Source: Diplocarpon mali
Taxonomy: Eukaryota > Ascomycota > Leotiomycetes > Helotiales > Drepanopezizaceae
DNA: 24,298 nucleotides
Assembly (NCBI GenBank): GCA_024741835.1
Contig: JAENRP010000198.1
Span: forward strand, 55,992 to 80,289
Reading direction: 5' to 3'
The position numbers and the translations under genes are program-made. Positions 10,266 through 20,672 of the stretch are shown one piece after another; within the stretch, counting starts at the first letter, position 1; every line of letters begins with the position of its first letter. Under the pieces are notes generated by a model, which did no database searches, was not told the origin of the DNA, and saw only the letters and a list, made by a program, of their open reading frames with translations.

Positions 10266-11249
10266 ATGGCGCACCACCTCCTCCTCTCCAAGACCGCCGC
10301 CATAACCGGCGGCACGACGGGCATTGGCCGCGCCATCGCCCTCGAGTTCCTGCGCCAGGGCAGCAACGTCGCCATCAACCACCTCGACCTCCCCGCGGAC
10401 GCGCACCACAAGGCCACGCTCCTCGCCGAGGCCGCGTCCCTGCGAGCGGGAGACGAGAAGGCCGGCCGGCTGATCGAGGTCGCGGGCGACGTGAGCCGGC
10501 CCGAGACGGGCCGGCTGCTGGTGGAGGAGGCCGTCAAGGCCTTTGGGCGGCTGGATGTGTTCGTCAGCAACGCGGGGGTGTGTCGGTTCGCGGAGTTCTT
10601 GGAGTGAGTCGCCCCTCTCCCCCGCCCGACGTCTCTGCGGATGCGGTGGACGTGTGAGAGGAGGGAGTGTGGGTGAGCGCGCTGGGCGGCGGGGGATCCC
10701 GGGCATCTCGAGAAGGAGAGAGAGCGTTCGGGAGGAAGAAGAAGAAGAAGAAGAGAGGAAAAACACTGACAGCCTGGCTCCTCAAGACTCGACCACGACC
10801 TCTTTGCATCGACAGTGCGCGTGAACCTCGACGGCGCCTTCTACTCCTGCCAAGCAGCCGCCCGCCAGATGGCCACGCAGGGCACCGGTGGCAGCATAAT
10901 CGCCATCTCATCCATCAGCGCTCTGGTCGGCGGCGGCCTCCAGACTCACTACACCCCCACCAAAGCCGGCGTGCTCTCTCTGATGCAAAGCATGGCCGTC
11001 GCGCTGGGCAAACACAAGATCAGATGCAATGCGCTATTGCCGGGCACGATAAAGACGCAGCTGAACGAGGAGGATCTGAGTGACGACAGGAAGAGGGAGT
11101 ATATGGAGACGAGGATACCGCTTGGTAGGACGGGCGAGCCGAGGGACATGGCGGGCCCGGCGGTCTTCTTGGCCTGTGAGGAGCTGAGTGGGTACGTAAA
11201 CGGTGCGCAGCTTCTGGTTGACGGGGGTCTGTTTGTCAATCTGCAATAG
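10266..11249 (+). CDS. LRA1: L-rhamnose 1-dehydrogenase (SDR family)
   Basis: Two exons (10266-10603, 10787-11249) join to 266 residues. The protein is a classical short-chain dehydrogenase that should oxidise L-rhamnose to L-rhamnono-lactone with NAD(P)+, the first step of the pathway. The cofactor glycine motif TGGTTGIG is at 14-21 and NAG at 102-104. The catalytic S155, Y168 and K172 sit in SISALVGG and HYTPTKAG. The C-terminus (YVNGAQLLVDGGLFVNLQ) and RIPLGR closely resemble the yeast (Scheffersomyces) rhamnose dehydrogenase as I recall it. This is why I prefer this substrate over glucose dehydrogenase or another SDR. The intron (10604-10786) ends at an AAG acceptor. That choice restores FLE-LDHDLFASTV with the same length as the yeast protein, while the nearby CAG acceptors break the frame. 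The symbol follows the yeast name. Confidence 0.92.
10733..10758 (+). repeat. Purine-rich GAA/AGA microsatellite in intron
   Basis: A run of AAG/GAA triplets lies inside the dehydrogenase intron, upstream of its branch site (CTGAC, near 10766-10770) and acceptor. It is simple sequence. It gives poly-K/E or poly-S peptides in spurious frames. Confidence 0.75.
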
Positions 11250-11528
11250 AGAGACTGGATAGACGAACAAGATGTTCAGCTGAAAATCACTTGGCTTGTT
11301 CTCGACCTACGGTGGAGCAGATGGCCCTCGATACCGGTAGAAGTGCTCTCTGGGTGGGGATGGATTCGAAAAGCTAGGTAGTGAACCCACTCGCATCTCA
11401 TCTGTCGACCGGACGTGTTTATTGGAAACATGTCAGTGCCAATCCCACTCTGCCGGGCATGGCCCTCGAACATGCCCACGGTGATGCCCCGACTACCAAA
11501 ACCCCGTGCCAACAGTGCCAGCTGCGCC

Positions 11529-13564
11529 CTAGAGACTGGTCGCAAAAATACTGTCGGCAAACCTAGGGCGTACTCTCATCTGCACACCTTGGCCCACGAA
11601 GTTGTGAATGACCTCCACGCCCTGACCTCTAGCCCAGTCAATAGCATCCACACTGACCGACTCGCAGTGGTTCATCTTCAGCCACTCCAAGCCGTTTTCG
11701 ACGAAAGCCTTGACGGCCACTCCGGTGATACGCGTCGACGCCATGTCCAGCTTCTTTACGTTGGGGTACAATCCAACGACCTCGAGTGCGACGTTGTCAC
11801 CAATATCCATGCTCGCGAGTGATAGCTCCTCCACGGATTCCGAAGCGGGAAACTCGTTCGTGACGAGATGAGGCCGGCCGTTGAGGAGACGGCCTCCGGC
11901 TTTGAGGATTTTGAGATTTCCGGCTTTGATGGAAGCTCCCAGGATGAACGACAGGGCCTCGCCATCGAGAGCTGTAGAGTGGCATTCGAAGGATTGCAGG
12001 AGAGGGAGGATGATCGGTCGCTCCTCGCTGTTTGCGAGCTTTAGCTTCGGGTTCTCGCTTAGGACAAGGTGTTTTAGGGTGGGAGGCAACGCGGGGAGGG
12101 TGGTGATCTTGGTATTGGTTAGGTCGAGACGTTCAAGGTTGGTCCAGTTGGTTGCGTCGACGAAGGAGCTCGCAATCTTCCAGCCATCAAGGATCACGGA
12201 GATGGCGTTTGGCGTTGCGTCTCGAAGACCATTCTGGAATGGTTAGTGAATGGTATTGTTGTACAGGAACAAAACTCATATAACAAGGAAGTTTTCTGGA
12301 CCATGGAAAAGACCCGGAACCAAAGGAACAGTGAGGTGGGTTAACCTACAAAGTCCAAACAAGAGTCCATTGTTGTCCTCAGGTGTAAAGTTTTGATTGA
12401 TTTGACCATAGGCCATTTGTTGGGTATGAACGCAGTCGCGCTGCCCTTGATATTCATGAACTTGACTTGGACCAGTGACTGCTGACAAAGTCTCAGGATC
12501 ATTTGAGCGTGCATGAGAGTGATTTCGGTGCTGTGCGAAATGGTGATCGTTTCGATGTTAGTGGCCCCAGGAAGAGCGGAGACCAATGAGTCGCCAATTG
12601 GGCCGTTGCCACCCATGTGTAACTCTCTAAGCTCTTTGCAGGTCTTGGTGAGCCACTTCATCTTCTGTTCATCCATGGAGGCTTTGAGGGTTATGAAAGC
12701 ACGGTCCAGTGTATACCTGGAACGTCTCAGATGGATCTTCAAAGATTTCATGCTGATACCTCTTTTGGCATAGGTAGTGTCGAAGGTGGTCCATAGATCT
12801 TTAGAGCCCTCCATTACCCGTCTCCACCCTTTCGAGACTGAAAGTCCAATTCTAGTATGAGGTCAGTGTATATTCGGAAGGAGATTGTGATAGAAGATAG
12901 GAACATACACACGATCTCGCATTGGGAGAAAGTTGCAGACCATGAGAGCCAACTCGAGAGGTAGACGCTCTAAGAAATCCCGAGATTTTCCAGGCTTTAG
13001 CGCCTGTCTCAGCTTCTCGTGGAATGAAGCCAGGTGCTGCAAAATTAGCATAGAAAAAGTGTTATGAAGCCCATGACCACCTACTTGGCGGTCCTTGTCG
13101 CCCCCGGACGGTACTTTTGCGAGTCCTCTTGCGTAGATTTGTAGGGCAAGTTCTTGTTTTCCCTGAAGTTGCAAGATCTTGCCGGCTCGAAGATAGCCCT
13201 GTAGTCAAGTTAGCGGGGGACTTGTAAAATGGTAGGGGATGTACTTTTGACTGTTTAGGCTTCAACTCGAGCATACGCCTGGCATCCCGGAGTGCAGGAA
13301 GCAGCTGCTGGAGTTTCTCATACGCGGCCGCTCGAGCATCCAAAGCAGTCATCAGAAGATTATCGGTACTCATGTCGACCGCCTGCAAATATCAGCGAAG
13401 CTCAAAGGGCAGAGTGCTTCGAAGCGCTCCCGAACTAAGGCCATCCATCGTACACGCACCTCGGTGAAGGCTTTGACTGCTCCGCTGAAATCTTGCTGTT
13501 GGTATCGGAATCGGCCTTTTTGCAGTGGGCCCATGCCTTCCTCTACATCGAATTGTCTTGACAT
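11529..13564 (-). CDS. TPR/F-box/LRR protein, Dia2/Pof3-like SCF substrate receptor
   Basis: Six exons on the minus strand (13564-13460, 13382-13245, 13198-13085, 13036-12909, 12851-12350, 12233-11529) join to 563 residues. Residues 1-120 hold TPR-like helical repeats (YQQQDFSGAVKAFTEAV, ALDARAAAYEKL, GYLRAGKILQLQGKQELALQ). An F-box follows at about 139-180 (FLERLPLELALMVCNFLP, then GWRRVMEGSKDLW). The rest is leucine-rich repeats (LRELHMGGNG, LERLDLTNTKITTLP, VKKLDMASTRITG). This TPR, F-box, LRR order is that of budding-yeast Dia2 and fission-yeast Pof3. Those are SCF ubiquitin-ligase receptors acting in replication and genome stability, and Pof3 is about the same length. It is convergent with the rhamnose dehydrogenase (279 bp apart). 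The assignment rests on architecture. The target is unknown. Confidence 0.88.
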
Positions 13565-14354
13565 CTCGGAGTTGGCGATGGGTTCGCTATTGGTAAACCG
13601 CGTTGTCGGACGCGTTGAGAAGATACCTCCTGCACACGCGATCTACGAAAACCACGTGACACTATATCCCACGCCTTCGATCTGATCTGGCTGTCTAGAT
13701 GTTGCAAAGAAACATAGCTATTCCGTGGTCAAGTGGCGTTCCAACTAGGAGCTGTGGAATCATTCACATGCAAATCATCAAAGACTAGCAAAGGTGAGTG
13801 TTTCATCATTTTATCATCTTCCCACTACTGTGAAAGACATCCGCTTTCTACTGTTAGCCACCATTGAACGACAGCTCTAGTTTTTATCCTTGGCGCTGAT
13901 CGGCTAATGTCTTATTCTCTTGTGTTTTATGGAATCGACTTGCTGTGTGGGAAAAGTTTCACGTGGCGTTTGGGTTCTTATCTATGCGTTCTCAATGCCT
14001 CTACCGCTTGAACTAGCTTCCGAATCACGCCAACTCAATATCTTACATTCCAATTTCGCTGGTGCTGTACCGCTGCATGAAAGCAACCCTTCAAGAATAA
14101 AATCTTCTGAGGAATCAATCCACAAAACCAGAGCCTCCGAAGTACTCCTTGCCATGACCGCCAAGGGGTATGAAACACAACAAACAACTTCAAATGCTGC
14201 GCTCAAATTCAGCAGCAAATCAGGAAGTCAGGAGAGGACCTGAGTTCAGGAGAAGAAAACGAAGGAAACGCGGGACGAAATGTTTCACCCTCGTGTGTGA
14301 TAAGAAGACAGTCGCTGAGTCCATCTGACCCCCTGGAACATAAGCAGCGCCCAT
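13565..14354. other. Intergenic region upstream of the F-box gene
   Basis: These 790 bp contain the promoter of the minus-strand TPR/F-box gene and the 3' flank of the next minus-strand gene. Apart from a CACGTG E-box I see no RNA gene, repeat or convincing reading frame. The frame at 13920-14243 has no recognisable features. Confidence 0.5.
13653..13658. promoter_or_regulatory. CACGTG E-box upstream of the F-box gene
   Basis: A perfect CACGTG within CCACGTGAC lies about 90 bp upstream of the start codon at 13564. This is the core bound by bHLH factors such as Cbf1. Spacing makes it a plausible promoter element; binding is inferred. Confidence 0.35.
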
Positions 14355-16470
14355 TCACTTATCACTCTCGGCCATCTTTCTAGCCATTTGTTTCTCGGCC
14401 CATTCTCTACTGGCCTGTCGACCTCTCTCGGCTGCCTCTTCTCTTGCACGTTTGGCTGCAGCCTCCCTGTCTCTCTTCTCCTTCTCCATTTCAGCGGTCA
14501 GCACAGCGTCACGGTTGTATATCTCCTTTGCGCGCTTTCGAAGAGTAGAATTGGTGACAGAGACCGCCCGCTGCAGGGGACGCGATGACTCGGGTATAAT
14601 TGGTGACGGCTTTCGAACAGGTGGGATATATGTGCCCTTAGCGCGTGGAGCAGACGAATTGGCCAAGGCAAGGTGGGGAATTGATGGACGGTGAGCACCA
14701 ACGTTAGAACCTCGTTTGGAGACAGAAAAGTTCCCATCCTCGATATCGTCAATGCCAACCTTAGTCGTTCGAGCACGACTGGCTACAGTATCACGTGGGA
14801 CCATGCTAGGGACAACGCTGTTACGAATGGGCCTGGCCTTGAACTCGCGTCGCTTTCGTTCCTCCTCCTCTTGAGCTTTGAGACGGGCATCATGCGTCGC
14901 ACGCTTTCTCTGGGACACTTCCTCGCCGGGGAGCCGAAAAGACGATTTAGTAGGGGCCTTTGTCGATTTGATCTTGGGGCCAGAGACTATGCGTGCAGTA
15001 TGAGAGCTATCTTCGCTAGTTTGACGTTGAGCAAGTCGGGCCTCGCGCTGTTCCTTCAACTTCTGCGCCACGGCTTCTCCAGGAAGCTCGAATGTAGGGC
15101 GCGTTGGGGCTTTGGTCGACTTCAAAGTCTCCTTGGGCTGCCCAAGACTTGCTGGACGTTTGGCAATTGGCTTCGTTGCGGACTGAACCTGTCTTTGGTC
15201 ATAATTAGGCTTGGAGCTGTGCGACGCTGGCTTGAAGGTCATCGATGCGGCCTTCTTGAGGGACGGGGCTTGCTTGGGTACCGGCTTGGCACGCATCGTG
15301 GCGTATCCAGGTCTTGACGTCTGCTCTTTGACCTCCTGCTTTCCAAGCTTCTCGGATCCCCGGGGGGAGTCTCGAATCAATCGAGGATTTTGTCGCGACC
15401 TCTCAGATGATGCCATACTCTCTGCCAGCGTAGCCTGGTCTAGTGCTTCAAGTGCTTCTTCAAGTTGATCAAGAGCTTCAACGGAATCTTCGATGCGCGA
15501 AAGGCGTTTTGCTGGTGATCGGCTTGTAATTTGTTGCACAAAGGAATCGTCGCCTGTATCGTCTGCAAGAGTTTCAGACTCCTCAGAGCCGTAGATCCTT
15601 TCAATGTCTTCAAGTGTCTTGACCGGAGAACCTGCTGGAGTACGACTAGCATGATTCTCCTTCCCCTCCTGGTGAAATGAAACTTCTTCCCCTGTCAATG
15701 GTTCGGAACTTTTACACACCATTCCATTGCCCCCCATCTCGGCATTAGGCTTTTCCAAACCATCTTTCGCTAAAGACAAATTGTGATTAGTGCTGCTGTT
15801 TCCATAGGGCGCTTCGCGACTAGAGGTGGAGTCCTTCCGTGCTTGATTTGAACCGGTAGGACGACCACCGAAGAGAGTAATGAAATCGATACCCCGGAGT
15901 TTTTCAGATACAACCGAGCAATCCCGGGATCTAAAGAAATCTGACATATTATATGAATACTGACCTGCTTGTGCATTTGCTAAGTGACAGGTTGTTCGAA
16001 TGGCAGGTTGAGACATGCTTTGGGACTCAGCTGTAATAGACGTGGTGTCTAGAAGTCAATCAGCCTCCTGTTACCATATCCTACTTGTGCCATTCATTAC
16101 CTTTGCTATTGGAGAGTGCTAGGATATCTGGCGAAGGGCTAGCTGAAGCCAGTTCAGGAGCCGGTACTTCATCTTCCACCAAAGTTTCTTGCGAATCTGT
16201 CTGCTTGTCCTTTCTCTTGCCCTTTCCTCTCCTGATCTTCTTGCCTACCCCCAATGCGCTCTTGTACGCTGCCTTGAGGCCTTTGACCTGTGCCGCATGC
16301 ATGGCATCTTCCATGCAAGTGGTGGTAACGGTGTTTATGGCCATTGCGAGGTTTGCTTCCACGAGAGCTTTGTTGGGTTGTTGGCTGTGATGCCCAGTGC
16401 TGGTGTCGACAAGCAAAGAATTATCGTCTTCTGCGATTGCGATCTTGTGTGATCTGGTCATTCGAGCCAT
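14355..16470 (-). CDS. Repetitive basic protein with TPX2-like microtubule-binding motifs
   Basis: Two exons (16470-16101 and 16048-14355) join to 687 residues. I do not recognise a named orthologue. Most of the protein is polar and probably disordered, rich in S, K, E and P. There is an acidic helical stretch (EALDQLEEALEALDQ, about residues 314-328). A true internal repeat of about 33 residues occurs twice, 50 residues apart (about 433-465 and 483-515). Each copy starts KSTKAPT, continues F-x-LPGE, and ends in a charged helix (KLKEQREARLAQ or KRATHDARLKAQ). After the second come EEEERKRR and FKARP (526-530), and a long charged C-terminal helix (EKEKRDREAAAKRAREEAAERG). F-x-LP/E, charged helix and FKAxP in this order is the style of TPX2 and related spindle proteins, so microtubule binding is a reasonable inference but not proven. 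It lies between the F-box gene and Dad2. Confidence 0.8.
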
Positions 16471-17458
16471 GTTCGACAGCAGACGATGCTGGGGATTATA
16501 TTTCTACCTGTACCCTTGTCTTGGGTTTCGGCCTGCGACACGGTACAGGGTAGAGTCTAATATGACGGAAGAGCCAAGTGTCATGCGGTAGCCGCGTAGA
16601 GATGCTGAAGCGAAGTGGGATGGGATGGGGTGCAATTGTAGAAACAAATCCTCTCTTATCGATTGTAGGATGTCTGAGAGGGTTGAGCTTGCAGAAACGC
16701 TCCGCGATTTGCTCTTTCCCTGTGAGTAAAAGGTTGTCTTTGGAGTCGATAAAAATGGCATTAAGCCATAAGGCACACATGCATATCGCGTGCAAATTCA
16801 TCCACGCCGCTTTTACTTATTTAGCAAGCTGACTTGATGAGATCAAATGTTACTTATGTATAATATATTGTTTGCTATATGACAAAACCGTGATTAGTAA
16901 AGTAATGTAAATTGAAACCGAACCTTCGAGGTTACATATGATGCACTACTCTATGTAATGAAGAATTTCAAAGGATCTGAGTATTATAGTAACTATCAGT
17001 GTTTACATTTAGATAAGGTAGGTGGGTAGGTTGAAAGAGAAGTTCCGCTTGTTAAAGTGGCAAGTTTGCCTGAAGGCAAGGAGAAAGTTGGGTGCTATTT
17101 TGCCTTATGGCCTTATGCTATTTTGATCGATCCCTTGTTATTTTCCAGTCCATCGTCATGACAACCGCGAACCCTATGTCGGACTAAGCAAGCATAGTCT
17201 GGGACGCGTACAGTTCGCGATCTATGCCCCCACCCTCATAAGTGTCATCCCAACTTTAAGATACCTGTTAACCTCCATCACCCGGGTATCACTAAGATCA
17301 ATCAAGATATCTATTCTCTGTAAAGCGATGCAAGAATTCCCCGACGCTATGCAAACTCAAAAGCCAGTATCCATTTCCGTTCCCATTCCCATCTGACATC
17401 GCCACTGCCCCAGCGCCTGCACGATTTAAATCGTATACAAGTCTTCAAGACTAAACCT
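16471..17458. other. AT-rich intergenic region between the TPX2-like gene and Dad2
   Basis: This holds the promoter of the minus-strand TPX2-like gene and the 3' flank of Dad2. The section 16830-17000 is markedly AT-rich compared with the rest of the window (TATGTATAATATATTG and similar). I find no gene, RNA or repeat array. The minus frame at 16496-16801 has no family features. Confidence 0.5.
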
Positions 17459-17998
17459 TTATTCCCCATTTCCACCTGAGCTGGCCTCTTGAAGTATCGG
17501 GGCATGTTCTGTAGGTATCCTCACCAGCGTCTGTGGAAGCGCCGGTTCCGGGAGGTCCTTCTGCTGTGAATTATCGCCTTTGGTGTCTTCAGTATCTTTC
17601 GGCTTCGGTAGTTTCACAGCGGTAATGTTAGTGTGATGCGTAAAAGCCGAAGTACAAAGTACTTACTCGATGCCATGCTGATTGCGCGGAGGACATTGTG
17701 CCAGTTACCTAGTACCATAGCGACAGCTAGATAGACGAGTTAGATATTGCTTGGTGTCAGAACGTGGGCCAATTGTACCTTCAGTTCCATCAGATAGTGT
17801 TGATAGCTTCTCCTCTAGCATTTGCATTTGACCAGCTAATCCCGCGCTAAGATCTCGCAGCTGCTTCAAGTTCTCCAGCTCTGCTTTCTTTTCATTTATG
17901 CGCGCAAGGAGGATTGGCGATTGACCGGTCGAGGCAGAGTTGCTGGATGTGGAGGCTTGTCGCAAGTGAGAAGGGAGGGTCCGCGTAGAGTTGTACAT
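17459..17998 (-). CDS. DAD2: DASH (Dam1) complex subunit Dad2
   Basis: Three exons (17998-17779, 17726-17667, 17595-17459) join to 138 residues. Dad2 is a small subunit of the DASH/Dam1 ring that couples kinetochores to microtubule ends. The diagnostic core is visible: HLRQ, then ARINEKKAELENLKQLRDL (helix start), GQMQMLEEKLSTLSDGTE, then AVAMVLGNWHNVLRAISMAS after the first intron. The tail is short and polar. Exon 1 to exon 2 joins at a phase-1 GT-AG intron with no doubt. The second intron is odd. Its GTAAGT donor (17666) and CTAAC branch site are clear. However, no AG precedes the in-frame stretch KLPKPKD that resembles the usual Dad2 continuation, and the first in-frame acceptor (17597-17596) removes it. 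The gene is divergent from shugoshin, 394 bp away. Confidence 0.92.
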
Positions 17999-18392
17999 TT
18001 TGGATACTGCCGTGAATTTCTAGTATACTAGATATGCTAGTGGGTATTTGGTCTTGCGAAGCAAACTTGGGAATTCTGAAAGATGTCTTCAACTGTCCTT
18101 ATGCCACTGAGGGTATCTGGAGTAGTTCGCGGGCTTCCGTCTGGTTGCCTACTCCACCGCCGAGACAGGGGTGTGCCTGATACCAGGCTAGCGGCCGCTA
18201 TTTACTATGCTGTGAATGTCAACAACGCAGAAATTGCGTCCCAGAGTTATTTGATGTCAACATTCAGACTGGACAGCCATCACAGCACAGCTAATGCTAC
18301 TGCCTGTATCCTCGCATCTCATTGCGGCCTACTTAGGATCACATCTGAACTGAAATAGATATCGAAATCTTCCTGCCGCATGCACAGCACAG
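17999..18392. promoter_or_regulatory. Shared divergent promoter of Dad2 and shugoshin
   Basis: These 394 bp separate the two start codons, so both promoters must lie here. Two perfect palindromes are visible: a 10-mer TAGTATACTA at 18021-18030, 22 bp from the Dad2 ATG, and a 12-mer TAGCGGCCGCTA at 18189-18200 near the middle. Neither is a motif I can assign to a known cell-cycle factor. The small plus-strand frame inside the spacer has no protein features. Confidence 0.6.
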
Positions 18393-20672
18393 ATGGCTCG
18401 ACTGAATGAGCCCGCAGCGGCGCCAGCAGAAACAATGGAGTCTCGTGAGTAATGCATCGAAAGCTCTGTAGAGCACGCTTCTAAAAAAAACGTGAACAGT
18501 GAAGCGCAAGTTCATGCGTCAGAATCGCGACATAGCTCGAGTCAACTCTACGCAATCGCTACGAATTCGGAGTCTAGAGAATGAGAATTCCAGGCTACTG
18601 GCTGAGAAAATGGGCCTCCAAGGAGAGATAATTCGCCTGCACAACGAACTTGAGAACGGAAAAGGTCAGAGAATAGCAGAACGTACCGGGCAGTTAAAGT
18701 CACAATTGGAGGCAAAACTTCTCGAAATAGGCGCATTGCTTTCTGGTCTTGGAGATGTCCCAACACCAGAGCGAAAGTCTCGGCATCGCGAAAATGCTAG
18801 GAGGGCAAGTCAGGCTACAAGTCCAGATCAGAAGAACCGGAAGAGTACGTGTACTATTAGCGAGGCAGTTGCTGGCCAGGAAGGGAGGTTGCCAACCATT
18901 TTGGAAAACAAGTCTTACCCGAGGAAGACCCTGGAGTAATTGCGACTAATTTTCTACCTGTGGGTCAATGCTGACAGAGACATAGGCAGCAAGAGATAAT
19001 GGATCTTTTTGCGGGTGCAGGAGCTGATACCACCGACTCTCCTGAGATCGGACCTCCTCCGGTGTCGCAATTCGTGGATGAAGACCCCGTCAAGATTGAC
19101 CTGCCAAAGCGTGTCAGGAATAAGGACAATGAAGAGACCAACAGCCTGGATCCAGCTTTATCTGTGAATCTGGAGCAGAGGAGGAAGCGTAGAGAGAGTG
19201 CTGGTCCTTCGGAACCAAATCGGGTGGGCATGCCAGAATCTAATCTACCTGGGACTCGAGAAACGGGCTCGCTCAAGACTGGAGCAAAACGAAAACTCAG
19301 TGTCCGGGATGAGGACGGATCAGATACTTCTGTCCGACCTCGCGCCAGCTCTCCTGATAATTTCAAATACACTCGAATCACCGACGATGACAAGTCCAAA
19401 TCCAAAGCCATGGCTCAACCAGAAAAAAGTGGGAGCATAGCAACCAATGAGCTTGCGGTTGCTAGAGGAGCTCCGCGAGAGAAAACAGCCTCGATGGTTG
19501 CGCATAGGAAGGTTCTTGCCCCAAAGAGCGTCAACGATTCTCCCCGGAAAAGGGCTGTGGCGGCAGATGATGCCAGACTTAAAAAGCCGGAAATCCATAA
19601 ACCGGACCCTCCGAAAGAACGACCACGAGTTTCCCAGGGAGAACATGTACGAATCCAGCCTTCGCCCGCTCTGGTCATCCGTACAGTCGAGATACAGCCA
19701 GAGCCAGAACCCAAGACCCCAGCTGCTCTGGAAAATTTCTCGCCAGACTCACGACAGCCACCGTCAATGGACAGGGTAGAGTCCCGAGATACACCACCTC
19801 CTGGGGATCTTGGGGCTACCACCGAAGCTCACCGACCAAGTCGGCGTGCTCGCGGAGCTGTCAGCTACGCAGAGCCTAGCCTCCGGGACAAGATGCGCAG
19901 GCCAACTAAAGAGCTTGTTGACGCTGTCGCAAGAAACGAAAAGGAGAAGGCTCGGATGGCCAAACGCGAAGAGAATCCTGACACAACTGACCCTATCAAG
20001 GCAGAGCTTGAAGCTGACGATGACTGGAAGACCATGCCAATCGCCTCATCTGCTTCGGCTGAAAGAAGCCCCCTGAGAAATGAAACTCCAGGGCCAGATC
20101 TCCTTCCTTGCGCGATCACAACCCACCGAAAGCGACGCGAATCAATTTTGAACCAGAGCGAGCACGGTATTCCGCGAACAGCTTCCGGAGGCGCCATTGC
20201 AGCGCTTCTCGCAGAAACAAGGAGGGCTAAAGCCGCTGCGAAGGAGAAGGAAGGGGTTGTGGGGAACGAGGCTGCAGTGACGAAGGGTATGGCAAACCTG
20301 GGTCTCTATGAACCTCAAGGCGGCTCGCCATGTTCGGTAGAAGCGCCGCCTATCAAGGAGGAAAAAGTGCCAGCTCGCGTTTCTCGAAGGCAGCCTTGCG
20401 TTTCTCGAGACCTTCCCCAGCAGCAGTCTCCACAGAACGACAGCGAGACATCGGATATGGAAGCCGCGAGAAAGGCTGGTAGACCAACATACCTGCGAAG
20501 GCAATCGGCACTCGGTTTGAGAAGCTCTTCATCGAATGTCGAAGTCTCGAAAGAGCCCGGGGTGGATCGGTCGTTGAAAAGGCCTTCCAGCGCCACCGGG
20601 GTGGCAGATCCAGGAGCTGGCGCGTCTAGAAGCGACAGGATATCGGCAAGGAGAAGGAGCATGATGTTATGA
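18393..20672 (+). CDS. SGO1: Shugoshin, centromeric cohesin protector
   Basis: Three exons (18393-18444, 18500-18935, 18986-20672) join to 724 residues. Shugoshin recruits PP2A to centromeres to protect cohesin and supports tension sensing. The N-terminal coiled coil (about 18-95) has the fungal signature KFMRQNRDIARVNSTQSLRI followed by LENENSRLL. The C-terminal SGO box is at 446-470 (RPSRRARGAVSYAEPSLRDK, then MRRPTKELVDAV), the basic motif that binds phosphorylated H2A in other species. The long centre is low-complexity and charged, as usual for the family. The start at 18393 gives MARLNEPAAAP; exon 1 ends at a GTGAGT donor and restores SLKRKF. The second join gives TLE-QQEIMDLF. The same strand carries no neighbour; Dad2 is divergent on the left and Vps29 convergent on the right. 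Confidence 0.95.

Noticed and set aside
9879..10766. 295-codon frame on the minus strand
   Set aside because: Antisense shadow of the rhamnose dehydrogenase and its intron; low-complexity S/R/G-rich translation with no family features, while the plus strand has clear SDR motifs.
15925..15958. Possible extra intron (GTCAGT...TTTAG) in the TPX2-like gene
   Set aside because: At 34 nt it is shorter than functional fungal introns, and removing it shifts the frame away from the long open frame.
16496..16801. 101-codon minus-strand frame upstream of the TPX2-like gene
   Set aside because: No family features; it ends in the promoter of the gene at 16470 and shows no splice link to it.
18083..18358. 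91-codon frame in the Dad2/shugoshin spacer
   Set aside because: Lies wholly inside a short divergent promoter and has no protein features.
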